Shown piece after piece: positions 18,082-27,592 of a DNA stretch of 64,000 nucleotides (position 1 is its first letter; each line of letters opens with the position of its first letter). Made by a program: the position numbers and the translations under genes. The notes beneath the pieces are model-generated. The model made no database searches. It had not been told where the DNA came from and saw only the letters and a list, made by a program, of their open reading frames with translations. Source of the DNA: Mesotoga sp. Brook.08.105.5.1 (GTDB taxonomy: Bacteria; Thermotogota; Thermotogae; Petrotogales; Kosmotogaceae); NCBI RefSeq assembly GCF_002752635.1, contig NZ_AYTW01000002.1:1-64000 (forward strand). The letters are read 5' to 3'.

Positions 18082-18767
18082 TCCAGATAGACGAAGTAAT
18101 CACCAAAAACATTTGGAGTATTTACAAGATAGTCGCTTCCGTGGAGTCCGGCGATTTCGCCAATTAGATCAATCTTCATGTTCTTGTAGTACCCATAACC
18201 CTGGACCGTCGAAGCGATTCTTACTTGATCACCGCTCTCCAGATAATAGGGGTCGAAAGTAGAGAAGTACAGCTTACCTCCACTCGAGTAGACAGCTCCT
18301 TCAACTGTTCTGTTATCCCTCTGTACTACGGCGGAAATCCTCACACCAGGAGCCGTTAATGGTGAGACCATAACATATCCGTCATGCGAGCTCTTCACCA
18401 CACCATAGATGGTCGAAGAAAAGACCGAAACAACAGGAACTCCCTGAGCCGCGCTTCTATCAGTAGTCATGATGGCGGTGTTGTTTCGCTCAAAGCTGAA
18501 GAATGCGACTCTCATTGGCAGAGGATAAGGAAACCTGCTGCTGAAAGATTCAGCATACCTGTTCAGGTCTCTGATGACTCGATCGATACTCCTGAGTTGA
18601 AATACCGATCTGAAGAAGTTCTCTATGTCTACTCTAATATTTATCAGCGGCATGGCAAGGGTTTCAAGCAAATCACTCATCTTTCTGTTCACTCCAGATA
18701 CTTCTGAAAGTGTCAGAAGGATGAGAAAGATCATAAGAATCACTACTGCCGCCTCGGCGAACTTCAC
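18069..18767 (-). CDS. mreC: Rod shape-determining protein MreC
   Basis: MreC is a membrane-anchored periplasmic scaffold that links MreB filaments to PBP2. An N-terminal anchor (residues about 5-22) is followed by a short coiled coil and two beta domains containing IYGVVKSSHDGYVMVSP and GRTV-like turns. At 232 aa it is shorter than the usual 270-330, chiefly because the coiled coil is brief. It follows mreB by 14 nt. Confidence 0.9.
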   Translation of the reverse strand: MKFAEAAVVILMIFLILLTLSEVSGVNRKMSDLLETLAMPLINIRVDIENFFRSVFQLRSIDRVIRDLNRYAESFSSRFPYPLPMRVAFFSFERNNTAIMTTDRSAAQGVPVVSVFSSTIYGVVKSSHDGYVMVSPLTAPGVRISAVVQRDNRTVEGAVYSSGGKLYFSTFDPYYLESGDQVRIASTVQGYGYYKNMKIDLIGEIAGLHGSDYLVNTPNVFGDYFVYLEWQE

Positions 18768-18781
18768 CTGCGAAGCTCCTC

Positions 18782-19801
18782 CTATCTAAGGTTGCCTTTT
18801 TCGAGTCGTTCAAGAATGGGGACTCTCTCAAGAACCTGACCGGCGCCTCTGGCTACACAGGTTAGGGGGTCTTCGGCAACAACAACCGTGATTCCAGTCT
18901 CACCCTGTATTAGTTCCTTCATGCCATTGAGGAGCGACCCTCCGCCCGCAATGACTATACCGCTCTGAACAATATCCGAGATGAGTTCTGGAGGCGTGTT
19001 TTCAACAGTGAGTTTAACCGCCTCGACGATTCTCGCCACCGGTTCTACAATGGCTTCGCGTACTTCTGCGCCTGAAACGGAGATCTTTCTCGGCAATCCG
19101 GAATTGAGATCGAGACCTACGATTTCCGAATAAGAGCTATCGGCCTCTTCTGCCTCAACAACATTACCAACCTCCATCTTTATTCTCTCGGCAGTCTTTT
19201 CGCCAATCAAGAGCCGGTATTTCTCCTTGATATACTGGACAATATACTCATCCATCTCATCTCCGGCAACCCTTATAGACTGGCTCAAAACGATACTCCC
19301 AAGAGATATTACGGCGATTTCGGTTGTGCCGCCGCCGATATCGACAATCATATTTCCTGTCGGCTCTTCAACATTCAACCCGGCGCCTATTGAACTTGCC
19401 ATCGGCTCTTCAATGAGAAAGACCTTCTTGGCTCCCGCTTCAATACCGGCATCGACGATCGCCTTTCTTTCGACTTCGGTCGCACCCGAAGGAACTCCGA
19501 CAACTATTCTGGGTTTGACGAAGCGCCGTCTGCCAGTTGCTCTGCCCATGAAATACTTCAACATTGCGAGAGCGATATCATAATCGGCAATAACTCCGTC
19601 TTTCAACGGGCGGGTCGCCACAATGCTTGCAGGTGTCTTTCCCACCATTCTCTTTGCCTCCAGGCCTACCTGAAGGATCTTGCCTGAATTCACGTCAATA
19701 GCAACAACCGAAGGTTCATTTGTTACCACACCCTGTCCCTTCACATAAACCAGGGTGTTGGCAGTTCCCAAATCAATACCCATGTCTTGCCTTAAGAACA
19801 T
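18782..19801 (-). CDS. mreB: Rod shape-determining protein MreB
   Basis: MreB is the bacterial actin that guides lateral wall synthesis. The actin-fold nucleotide motifs are clear: [17 protein letters not shown] at the N-terminus, [19 protein letters not shown] for phosphate 2, and [14 protein letters not shown] for the adenosine motif. [13 protein letters not shown] is also diagnostic. The 339-aa length is standard. It is first in the mreBCD-mrdA operon, with GGAGGC upstream and an extended -10 element at 19838-19846. Confidence 0.98.
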   Translation of the reverse strand: MFLRQDMGIDLGTANTLVYVKGQGVVTNEPSVVAIDVNSGKILQVGLEAKRMVGKTPASIVATRPLKDGVIADYDIALAMLKYFMGRATGRRRFVKPRIVVGVPSGATEVERKAIVDAGIEAGAKKVFLIEEPMASSIGAGLNVEEPTGNMIVDIGGGTTEIAVISLGSIVLSQSIRVAGDEMDEYIVQYIKEKYRLLIGEKTAERIKMEVGNVVEAEEADSSYSEIVGLDLNSGLPRKISVSGAEVREAIVEPVARIVEAVKLTVENTPPELISDIVQSGIVIAGGGSLLNGMKELIQGETGITVVVAEDPLTCVARGAGQVLERVPILERLEKGNLR

Positions 19802-19837
19802 TCGAAGGCCTCCTGTCGGGGAAAGTCTTTACTCTTA

Positions 19838-19846
19838 ATTCTACCA
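19838..19846 (-). promoter_or_regulatory. Extended -10 promoter upstream of mreB
   Basis: On the minus strand TGGTAGAAT (TGn plus a -10 hexamer) lies about 37 bp upstream of the mreB ATG. A convincing -35 box is absent, as is common for extended -10 promoters. Confidence 0.55.
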
Positions 19847-20035
19847 TCAGGATGCGACCCAATGACGAAGAGTGCAGAAAACAGGCAATTTCGTTTATTG
19901 AGCCCTCAGATAAGGCATTCCGCAAGTTTGACTATGCTTTAATCAAAGTGATAGAATCCATTTGGCCTAATTAGAAAAGTAATTGTGACAAAAGCTTTGA
20001 AGTCTCTATAAGCTTTGAATAGTGTGAATTAATCA

Positions 20036-20063
20036 TTGTAGTGTTCCAGATCGGTGAGATAAT
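20036..20063 (+). promoter_or_regulatory. Probable promoter of speE
   Basis: TTGTAG (20036-20041), a 16-bp spacer and GATAAT (20058-20063) preceded by TGA form a promoter about 27 bp before the speE ATG. Just upstream, AAGCTTTGAA occurs twice (19992 and 20010), 18 bp apart, which could be an operator or chance. Confidence 0.55.
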
Positions 20064-20089
20064 TGTGATGATAACGCGGAGGTGAAGGA

Positions 20090-20965
20090 ATGGAAGATAG
20101 AGAGTTGAGGACTTTGAATCATCTAATGTACATGGAATACTATACGGGAGGGAATGCAGGTCTTTTCATGAAAATGAAGCGACTTGTATATTCTTACCAG
20201 AGTCCCTTTCAGAGAATAGATATCTTCGAACACCCTGAGTTTGGCATGGTCCTGGTTTTGGACGGGATAACAATGTTCACTGAAGCCGATGAATTCATGT
20301 ACCATGAGATGCTGGTTCACGTACCTCTCTTCACGCATCCCGATCCGAAAAGAGTGTTGATCATTGGAGGCGGCGATGGGGGAAGTCTGAGGGAGGTTCT
20401 GAAGCATCCTTCCGTTGAGGAGGCAATTCTCTGCGAGGTCGATCCCTATGTAATTGACGCGGCGAAACTCTATCTCAAGGAGATGTCGGTCGAACTTGAC
20501 AATCCCAAGGCATCAATAATAAACGAAAACGGAGCCGACTTCGTGAGAAGGAACAAGGACTACTTCGACGTAATAATAGTTGATTCAACCGATCCCACGG
20601 CCGGCGAGGGTGGCCATCTTTTCACAAAGGAATTCTACGCTAATTGTTACAAAGCCCTTAGAAAGGATGGAGTCTTCTGTGCAGAGACCGAGGATCCCTT
20701 CTACGACAAGGGATGGGTGGCGATAGCCTACAACAGAATCTCTTCAGTCTTCCCGATTTCGAAGATGTATACGAGTTTCATGACCACTTATCCTTCAGGG
20801 ATGTGGACATATACTATTGGATCTAAGGAAGCGGATCCGAGAGAAGATTTCGACGAAGAGAGAGTGCTTGATTTCGGAGCACCTTTGAGATACTACAATA
20901 CGGAGATTCACAGGGCTTCGTTTGCTCTTCCGACGTTTCTTAAAGAGCTGACCGGTCAATTTTAA
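20090..20965 (+). CDS. speE: Polyamine aminopropyltransferase (spermidine synthase)
   Basis: SpeE transfers the aminopropyl group of decarboxylated SAM to putrescine or a related amine. The SAM-binding loop GGGDGG is at residues 93-98 and the catalytic-region DSTDP at 165-169; TEADEFMYHEML precedes them. The 291-aa length is normal. In thermophilic relatives such enzymes can act on longer or branched amines, so the exact acceptor is uncertain. GGAGGTGA lies 5 nt upstream of the ATG. It stands alone, without speD or speA nearby. Confidence 0.94.
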   Translation: MEDRELRTLNHLMYMEYYTGGNAGLFMKMKRLVYSYQSPFQRIDIFEHPEFGMVLVLDGITMFTEADEFMYHEMLVHVPLFTHPDPKRVLIIGGGDGGSLREVLKHPSVEEAILCEVDPYVIDAAKLYLKEMSVELDNPKASIINENGADFVRRNKDYFDVIIVDSTDPTAGEGGHLFTKEFYANCYKALRKDGVFCAETEDPFYDKGWVAIAYNRISSVFPISKMYTSFMTTYPSGMWTYTIGSKEADPREDFDEERVLDFGAPLRYYNTEIHRASFALPTFLKELTGQF

Positions 20966-21014
20966 GTGTTAACTCGTTAAGGCCTTGGTGATAGACTAAA
21001 CCAGATTATTTATA

Positions 21015-21040
21015 GACGAGATGGCTCGTCCAGCCTTTTT
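21015..21040 (+). terminator. Possible terminator of speE
   Basis: GACGAG and CTCGTC form a 6-bp stem with loop ATGG, followed by CAGCCTTTTT. A second small hairpin CCAGC...GCTGG overlaps the T run. The stem is weak, so this is a modest call. Confidence 0.45.
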
Positions 21041-21094
21041 GCTGGATATGTTTTCATTCTTTTCTGTTCAATTCAACTTGCTTAACCTACGCCG

Positions 21095-21103
21095 TGATAG
21101 AAT
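21095..21103 (+). promoter_or_regulatory. Extended -10 promoter of lepA operon
   Basis: TGATAGAAT matches an extended -10 element 29 bp upstream of the lepA ATG. The -35 region is poor. It could drive the long plus-strand run that begins with lepA. Confidence 0.5.
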
Positions 21104-21131
21104 CATCCTTGACCGGCAGGAGGGAGTTCTA

Positions 21132-22946
21132 ATGTATAACAGAGATCGTATAAGAAACATATCGATTATTGCTCACATCGACCACGGCAAAACGACACTT
21201 GTCGATAGATTTCTCGACATAACCGATATAGTGGACAGAAGACATAAGCAGGATCAATTCATGGATTCGATGGACATAGAAAGGGAGAGAGGCATAACTA
21301 TTAAGTCGAAGCCGGTTAAGCTCAACTATAAGGCTGATGACGGAATTACTTATGAGATAAATATCATCGACACGCCGGGTCATGTCGACTTCAACTATGA
21401 AGTCTCGAGAAGCCTTGCGGCTTGCGAGGGAGCAATTCTTCTGGTAGATGCTTCTCAGGGAGTTGAGGCTCAGACCGTGGGGAACACGTACCTGGCTATC
21501 GAGAATGATCTGGAACTCATACCGGTTTTGAACAAAATCGATATCCCTAACGCAAATATAGAAGAGACGCTGGCAGAGATAATCGACCTCATCGGCTATT
21601 CTTCGGACGATTGCCTTCAGGCAAGCGCGAAGACAGGTCAGGGAGTGAGGGAGATACTGGAAGCGGTAGTCAGCAGAGTCAAGCCTCCTTCCGGCAAGCT
21701 TGAAGCCCCATTGAAAGCTCTAATCTTTGATGCCATTTACGATAAGTATAGAGGAGTAGTAGTTCATGTCAGAGTTTTCGAGGGAAGCGTCAAGGCCGGA
21801 GACAAGATAATGATGATGTCTTCGGGAGAGACCTTCGAAGTTGTAGAAGTCGGATACTTTCTGCCTCAAATGGAGAAGACAGACTCTCTAGATGCCGGCG
21901 AAGTAGGCTACATCATTGCCGTCATAAAGGACGTTTCGAGTGCGAAAATCGGCGATACGATAACCTCGGCCAGCAACCCCACCGCGAAAGCGATGCCGGG
22001 ATACAAAGAGGCGAAGCCGATGGTCTACGCCGGAATGTTCCCCGGGATGCCGGAGTACTACGATGAACTGAGAAAGGCGCTGGACAAGTTCAAATTAAAC
22101 GATGCAGCACTCGTCTTCGAGCCAGAAAACTCTCCGGCACTTGGTTTTGGATTTAGGGTTGGCTTTCTTGGACTGCTTCACATGGATGTAGTGAGGGAGA
22201 GGCTTGAAAGAGAGTTCGACATCACCTGCATTCTGACCGCTCCAAACGTTGTCTATAGAGTTACGATGCAGAACGGGGATGTTGAGGAGATAACGAATCC
22301 CGCAAGTTTCCCCGAGCCGGGAGAGTTTCTGAAGGTTGAAGAACCGTTCGTAGATCTTTCTATTATCACCCCCTCCGAGTATATGGGGAACCTCATCGGT
22401 TTCATAACTTCAGAGAAAAGAGGGGAGTTCAATGCGGTGGAGAATGCCGGAAAGAACCGTGTCGTTCTGAGATTCGAAGCCCCGCTCTCTGAAATCATGT
22501 TTGATTTCTTTGACAGGATGAAGGCTATTTCTAGGGGATATGCATCGATGGATTACGAGATCCTCGGCTATAGAGAATCTGATCTGGTGAAAGTGACAAT
22601 CCTGGTCAACAGAGAAACCGTTGACTCACTATCGTTCATCGTCCATGTCGATAAGGAGTATCCAATTGCAAAGAAGGTTGTCGACAAGCTGAGCGAATTA
22701 ATACCTCAGCACCAGTTTCAGATTCCCATACAGGCGAAATCAAGAGGTAGGATAATCGCGAGGAGTGACATAAAGGCCTTACGAAAAGACGTGCTGGCGA
22801 AGTGTTATGGAGGGGACCTGACGAGGAAGATGAAGCTCCTTGAGAAGCAGAAAGAGGGGAAAAAGCGGATGAGAGAGATTGGGCAGGTATCGATTCCGCA
22901 AAACGCTTTCCTCGCTATTCTAAGGATTGGCGAAGAAGAGCGATGA
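21132..22946 (+). CDS. lepA: Elongation factor 4 (LepA)
   Basis: LepA is a ribosome-binding translational GTPase that affects back-translocation or initiation under stress. The G motifs are AHIDHGKTTL (G1), RGITIKS (G2), DTPGHVDF (G3) and NKIDIP (G4). The diagnostic LepA C-terminal domain is present: IIARSDIKALRKDVLAK followed by CYGGDLTRKMKLLEKQKEGK. ATG 21132 follows AGGAGG by 8 nt; the open frame extends 37 codons further upstream with no family similarity. The product is 604 aa. Confidence 0.96.
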   Translation: MYNRDRIRNISIIAHIDHGKTTLVDRFLDITDIVDRRHKQDQFMDSMDIERERGITIKSKPVKLNYKADDGITYEINIIDTPGHVDFNYEVSRSLAACEGAILLVDASQGVEAQTVGNTYLAIENDLELIPVLNKIDIPNANIEETLAEIIDLIGYSSDDCLQASAKTGQGVREILEAVVSRVKPPSGKLEAPLKALIFDAIYDKYRGVVVHVRVFEGSVKAGDKIMMMSSGETFEVVEVGYFLPQMEKTDSLDAGEVGYIIAVIKDVSSAKIGDTITSASNPTAKAMPGYKEAKPMVYAGMFPGMPEYYDELRKALDKFKLNDAALVFEPENSPALGFGFRVGFLGLLHMDVVRERLEREFDITCILTAPNVVYRVTMQNGDVEEITNPASFPEPGEFLKVEEPFVDLSIITPSEYMGNLIGFITSEKRGEFNAVENAGKNRVVLRFEAPLSEIMFDFFDRMKAISRGYASMDYEILGYRESDLVKVTILVNRETVDSLSFIVHVDKEYPIAKKVVDKLSELIPQHQFQIPIQAKSRGRIIARSDIKALRKDVLAKCYGGDLTRKMKLLEKQKEGKKRMREIGQVSIPQNAFLAILRIGEEER

Positions 22947-22956
22947 GGTGAAGCGA

Positions 22957-23808
22957 ATGATAAAGCTTGGAGCACACATGTCTACATCGAAGGGCTTTGA
23001 CAGAGTCCCAAAAGAAACTGTTTCGATAGGCGGTAACGCCTTCCAGATATTTCCTCACAGTCCCAGAATGTGGAGAGCATCGCTTCCAAAAGAGGAGATG
23101 TCGAATAGCTTTAAAGATGAAATGAAAAGGGAATCGCTGGATCCCTTTGATTCTATGGTACATTCGGGTTATCTGATCAACATCGCCTCTCCTAACGAGG
23201 AAGTTTGGGGAAAATCCGTTGCTTTGCTTTCCCTTGAAATGAAAATAACCGCTTCCCTCGGTCTGAAGTATTTGAACTTCCATCCCGGGAGCCACCTTGG
23301 AGATGGTCTCGAGGAGGGAATTGCGAGGATTTTGAAAGGTATAGAGATTGTACTAGGCGAGAACCAGGAAAATGATGTCATGCTGCTGCTCGAGAACGTT
23401 GCAGCGAAAGGCAATCACATAGGCAGCAGCTTTGAGGAACTCAAGTCAATTATTGACGGAACCGTACAGCCAGAGAGAATCGGAATAACGTATGATACTT
23501 GTCACGGGTTTGATTCGGGTTTCGAGATAAGAAACAAGGAAGGTATCTCGAGACTAATCGACAAGATTGATTCTACGGTGGGCTACGAAAAACTGAAGAT
23601 GATACATCTTAACGATAGCAAGTTTCCTCTAGGTGCCGGCAAAGACAGACACGAGATGATCGGTGAAGGCCATATCGGAAAAAACGATGGTTTCAGAGAA
23701 TTTCTTTCCAATGAGAGAATTCAGGAAAAACCTTGGCTTCTGGAGACGCCTGGGGACGATGAGGATCACGCTTCTGAAATTGAGTATATTAAGAGACTAC
23801 TCGGATAG
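22957..23808 (+). CDS. nfo: Endonuclease IV (AP endonuclease)
   Basis: Nfo cleaves the phosphodiester 5' of abasic sites in base-excision repair, using three zinc ions. The TIM barrel carries LGAHMSTSKGF, NFHPGSHLGD, LLENVAAKGNHIG and DTCHGFDSGF, plus GAGKDRHEMIGEGHIG, giving the usual His/Asp/Glu ligands. I prefer ATG 22957, 6 nt after GAGGTG, giving 283 aa; the longest frame starts inside lepA. It follows lepA by 10 nt. Confidence 0.95.
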   Translation: MIKLGAHMSTSKGFDRVPKETVSIGGNAFQIFPHSPRMWRASLPKEEMSNSFKDEMKRESLDPFDSMVHSGYLINIASPNEEVWGKSVALLSLEMKITASLGLKYLNFHPGSHLGDGLEEGIARILKGIEIVLGENQENDVMLLLENVAAKGNHIGSSFEELKSIIDGTVQPERIGITYDTCHGFDSGFEIRNKEGISRLIDKIDSTVGYEKLKMIHLNDSKFPLGAGKDRHEMIGEGHIGKNDGFREFLSNERIQEKPWLLETPGDDEDHASEIEYIKRLLG

Positions 23809-23824
23809 TGGAGGACTGTAATCG

Positions 23825-25408
23825 ATGAAGAAGAAGTTCGTTGTGGTTACCGGAGGTGTAATAAGCGGAATTGGCAAGGGGATACTCTCTGCCTCCATCG
23901 CGCGTGTAATGAAGGAATGTGGGGTAGAGGTTAACACCCTCAAGATCGATCCCTATCTAAATCTTGACGCCGGAACGATGAATCCTAATCAGCATGGTGA
24001 AGTCTTCGTCACAGAAGACGGATACGAGGCAGATCTCGATCTTGGACACTACGAGAGATTTCTCGGAAAGAACATGAGAAGAGAAAATAATATGACCGCG
24101 GGCCAGGTATTCAAGACAATAATCGATAAAGAGAGAGATGGAGAATTTCTCGGGGCGACCGTACAGATGGTTCCTCACGTTACAGACGAAATAAAGTCAC
24201 GAATCAAGAGTGTTCCCGGTGAACTCATAATGATAGAAATCGGTGGTACCGTCGGTGACATTGAAGGTGAGATCTTCCTTGAAGCCGTTCGCGAACTATC
24301 GGTCGAAGAAGGTCCTGAGAACTTCCTCTTTATTCATGTAACATATGTTCCTTACCTCAGAGTGACCAACGAATTCAAGACCAAGCCTACTCAACAGTCT
24401 GTCCAGCTTCTCAGAAGAATTGGCATTCAACCTCAGATGATCGCTGTCAGGTCAGAAAAGCCTATTGAGGAGAATGAGCTTGGAAAGATCGCTCTCTTCG
24501 GTGGAGTTGATCGACAGATGGTCTACAATCTGCCCGACTCCGAAAACGTCTATGATGTTCCTTTTATAGTCTACTCGTACGGGATTCACAGAAAGATTGC
24601 CGCCTGGCTCAGTATAGAAATTGAGGAAAGGTTTGATTGGAATTATCCCAGATCATTCCTTCCAGCAAGAATCGCGCTGATCGGAAAATATCTGGGCACC
24701 GATGATGCTTACAAGAGCATTTCGGAAAGCATCACGCTTTGTGGGGCAAGCAAACCTGAAGTTATCGACTCGCAGTGTTTTGAGGACATGACGGAAGAGC
24801 AAATAAAATCTGAGCTTAGGAAGTACGATGGGATAATCATCCCCGGCGGTTTCGGAAAGAGGGGAATAGAAGGGAAGATCTCAGTAATAAAGGCTGCCAG
24901 AGAAGAAGATACTCCAATTCTTGGAATATGTCTTGGGATGCAGCTTATGGTTATCGAGTTTGCAAGGAACGTCGCCGAATATGAGGGAGCCAATTCTACG
25001 GAGTTCGATCCGTCGACCCCTTATCCCGTAATTGACATTATGGAAGAGCAAAAGAAAATCATGAAACTCGGCGGAACCATGAGACTTGGTGCCCAAGAGA
25101 CTCCTATTGAGAAAAACACGGTCCTTTTTGAAGCTTATAACGAACCGTTAGTCTATGAAAGGCACAGGCATAGATACGAAGTCAACCTTGATCGCTTCCC
25201 CGAGCTCTTCAGAATGCCCGGAGAAATCGATGTAAAGAAACTATCAATATCCTCAAAAGCGACTTTCGTGGAGGCCATCGAGCTTCCCGAAAAGAATTTT
25301 TTTGTCGGAATTCAGTATCATCCCGAGTTTAGATCGAAAGTGGGCAAGCCTAATCCGGTGTTCGAACTCTTCGTCAAGCGTGTCATAGAGAAGCGAAGGA
25401 ATCAATAG
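23825..25408 (+). CDS. pyrG: CTP synthase
   Basis: PyrG aminates UTP to CTP using glutamine and ATP. The amidoligase domain spans residues about 1-265 with VVTGGVISGIGKGILSASI and EIGGTVGDIE. The class I glutamine amidotransferase domain follows with GICLGMQLM (nucleophile Cys369) and GIQYHPEFRSK (His/Glu). The 527-aa length is normal. The TAG overlaps the GTG start of folP by one base. Confidence 0.97.
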   Translation: MKKKFVVVTGGVISGIGKGILSASIARVMKECGVEVNTLKIDPYLNLDAGTMNPNQHGEVFVTEDGYEADLDLGHYERFLGKNMRRENNMTAGQVFKTIIDKERDGEFLGATVQMVPHVTDEIKSRIKSVPGELIMIEIGGTVGDIEGEIFLEAVRELSVEEGPENFLFIHVTYVPYLRVTNEFKTKPTQQSVQLLRRIGIQPQMIAVRSEKPIEENELGKIALFGGVDRQMVYNLPDSENVYDVPFIVYSYGIHRKIAAWLSIEIEERFDWNYPRSFLPARIALIGKYLGTDDAYKSISESITLCGASKPEVIDSQCFEDMTEEQIKSELRKYDGIIIPGGFGKRGIEGKISVIKAAREEDTPILGICLGMQLMVIEFARNVAEYEGANSTEFDPSTPYPVIDIMEEQKKIMKLGGTMRLGAQETPIEKNTVLFEAYNEPLVYERHRHRYEVNLDRFPELFRMPGEIDVKKLSISSKATFVEAIELPEKNFFVGIQYHPEFRSKVGKPNPVFELFVKRVIEKRRNQ

Positions 25409-26253
25409 TGATCTTCTGCGGTGGAAGAAAGCTCGATCTCTCCAGCCCCGTTATTATGGGGGTACTCAATGTGACTCCAGATTCTTTCTTCCCGGGCAGC
25501 AGGTACCAAGGCGGAGTTACTGCCGTAGAAGCCGCGATAAGGATGCTAGATTGGGGAGCTTCGATAATCGATATAGGTGGAGAGTCTTCAAGGCCGGGCG
25601 CGGAGAAGGTAAGTATCGGCGAAGAGATTTCCAGAGTAGTCCCGGTCATAAGGCGGCTGCGCAACAGGAGGCCGGATGCCGTTATTTCTGTAGACACTTA
25701 CAACAGCGAAACTGCCCGACTCGCACTTTCTGAAGGAGCAGACATAGTAAATGATATTAAGGGGCTTAGTTCAGAGGAGATGATCCACGTCATCTCGGAG
25801 AACAATGCGGCAGTAATAATTATGCATATGAGAGGAGACCCTGCTACTATGAGCGCGATGACCGATTACCGCGATGTGGTCGGAGAGGTTTCGGCGTGGC
25901 TGGTTGAAAGAGCAGACCGCGCAATTAGAGCGGGGATAAGTAGAGAGAGGATAATCCTCGATCCGGGGATAGGTTTTGCCAAGAATGCGGAGCAGAGCAT
26001 CGAGATACTGAGAAACATCTCTAAGTTCAAGCAACTGGGGTTCCCTCTTCTTGTAGGGCATTCAAGAAAAAGTTTCATCTCCAAGATTACGGGGACACAG
26101 GTAGAAGAAAGATTGGAAGAGACGCTTTCAATCTCAACTTACCTGTATCTGAAAGGGGTCGAAATAATTCGCATCCATGATGTTCAGGAGCACGGTCGAA
26201 TCTTTGGTATACTTAAGATGCTAAACCCATGCATAGCAAATGGGAGGGGATGA
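25408..26253 (+). CDS. folP: Dihydropteroate synthase
   Basis: FolP condenses p-aminobenzoate with hydroxymethyl-dihydropterin pyrophosphate in folate synthesis. The TIM-barrel motifs are VIMGVLNVTPDSFF, IIDIGGESSRPGAEKVS, ISVDTYNSETARLAL, IIMHMRGDP and GHSRKSFI. The length of 281 aa is usual. It begins with GTG overlapping the pyrG stop. No other folate genes are nearby. Confidence 0.96.
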   Translation: MIFCGGRKLDLSSPVIMGVLNVTPDSFFPGSRYQGGVTAVEAAIRMLDWGASIIDIGGESSRPGAEKVSIGEEISRVVPVIRRLRNRRPDAVISVDTYNSETARLALSEGADIVNDIKGLSSEEMIHVISENNAAVIIMHMRGDPATMSAMTDYRDVVGEVSAWLVERADRAIRAGISRERIILDPGIGFAKNAEQSIEILRNISKFKQLGFPLLVGHSRKSFISKITGTQVEERLEETLSISTYLYLKGVEIIRIHDVQEHGRIFGILKMLNPCIANGRG

Positions 26254-26254
26254 T

Positions 26255-27583
26255 TTGCCTTACGCTAAGCGTTCGAAGAAGTATTGGAAGGAGACTTGGC
26301 AAGCGTATCTTTTTCTATTGCCTTCGATAGTGATCTTGAGTGTGTTTGTCTTTTGGCCGATCGGCTTCTCTCTTGTTCTGAGTTTCTTCAAATGGGATTA
26401 TACTTCAACTACCCGGTACTTCATAGGTCTTGACAACTATAAGGAGCTTTTCAGACTTACATATCCCGTTCAGTTGAGTTTTGTCAACTCGTTGATAAAC
26501 ACGGCAGTCTACGTCGTTATTGTTCTTGTGGTGATTCAGATTCTCTATCATCTGTTCGGGCTAATGAGCAAATACGAAAAAACAAAGAAAGGCCACTCGC
26601 TTTTGTACGGGTTGTTCGCTGTTGCGCTAATCGGCTATATCCTGCTGCGCAACTTATCGAGTGATCTTTCCGCTGCAGGACTGTTCGCTGGACTTGGATT
26701 GATGGGTTTGGGGCTCTTTGTGCTTCTCCGAAGGAGAAGAAGCATTCAGAGCATTAAGATGAGGTCCAGCCAGTGGTCTACGATGATTCTCTTCGTTGCC
26801 CTATATTACGTACTGGCCTATGTAGTATTGAAGCAAAGCGCGGACTTTGTTCAGTACTTCACTCTTGCAAAAGAGAGCTCGGACTTTCTGAAATCTATCT
26901 ACAACACCGTCTATTACGTCTTGCTTTCCGTGCCTACTCAGATAGGTCTTGCTCTGATCATCGCGATGCTCCTCAACAAAAACATCAAGCTTCGTTCTCT
27001 GTTCAGGACTGCCTACTTCATACCCTTTGTCACGTCAGTAGTAGCCGTGTCTCTGGTATGGCAGTGGATGTTCAATGACCAGTTCGGGTTACTGAACTAT
27101 GTTCTCTCGATCTTCAATCTGCCGAGGATCGCCTGGCTTAAGGAAGAAGTGTGGACCATTCCGACTATCGCCATAGTCTCGGTTTGGCAGCACGTTGGCT
27201 ACACCACTGTAATCTTCCTTGCCGGTCTTCAGAATATAGATAGATCGTATTATGAGGCTGCAGATGTCGATGGAGCAAGCGGCATGCAGAAGTTCAAATT
27301 CATCACGTGGCCGCTTCTTTCGGGTACGACGTTCTTCATTATGATAATAACGATGATAGGTGCATTCAAGGTCTTCTCGCAGATTTTCATACTATACCAG
27401 GGACTGCCCGGACCTGTCAACAAGAGTGGGTTGACACTTGTCTACTATGTATTTGATGCCTTCTACAATCAGCAGAGAATGGGAGTCGCAAGCGCAGCTG
27501 CCTACATACTATTCGTGATAATCCTGATTCTTACTATGGTACAGATGTACGTAGGCAAGAAGCGCGTTCACTATGAGGGTTGA
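26255..27583 (+). CDS. malF: ABC sugar transporter permease, MalF type
   Basis: It is one of two membrane subunits of a carbohydrate ABC importer. The N-terminus has a membrane helix (LFLLPSIVILSVFVFWPIGFS region) typical of MalF/UgpA permeases, and the permease core ends with the EAA loop (SYYEAADVDGASGMQKFKFI). Residues about 85-215 contain four extra hydrophobic segments, as in long MalF proteins. TTG 26255 is 6 nt after GGAGGG; an in-frame ATG at 26240 overlaps this site. It is followed by malG; no binding protein gene (malE) is nearby. The sugar is unknown. Confidence 0.88.
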   Translation: MPYAKRSKKYWKETWQAYLFLLPSIVILSVFVFWPIGFSLVLSFFKWDYTSTTRYFIGLDNYKELFRLTYPVQLSFVNSLINTAVYVVIVLVVIQILYHLFGLMSKYEKTKKGHSLLYGLFAVALIGYILLRNLSSDLSAAGLFAGLGLMGLGLFVLLRRRRSIQSIKMRSSQWSTMILFVALYYVLAYVVLKQSADFVQYFTLAKESSDFLKSIYNTVYYVLLSVPTQIGLALIIAMLLNKNIKLRSLFRTAYFIPFVTSVVAVSLVWQWMFNDQFGLLNYVLSIFNLPRIAWLKEEVWTIPTIAIVSVWQHVGYTTVIFLAGLQNIDRSYYEAADVDGASGMQKFKFITWPLLSGTTFFIMIITMIGAFKVFSQIFILYQGLPGPVNKSGLTLVYYVFDAFYNQQRMGVASAAAYILFVIILILTMVQMYVGKKRVHYEG

Positions 27584-27592
27584 GGTGCGCAG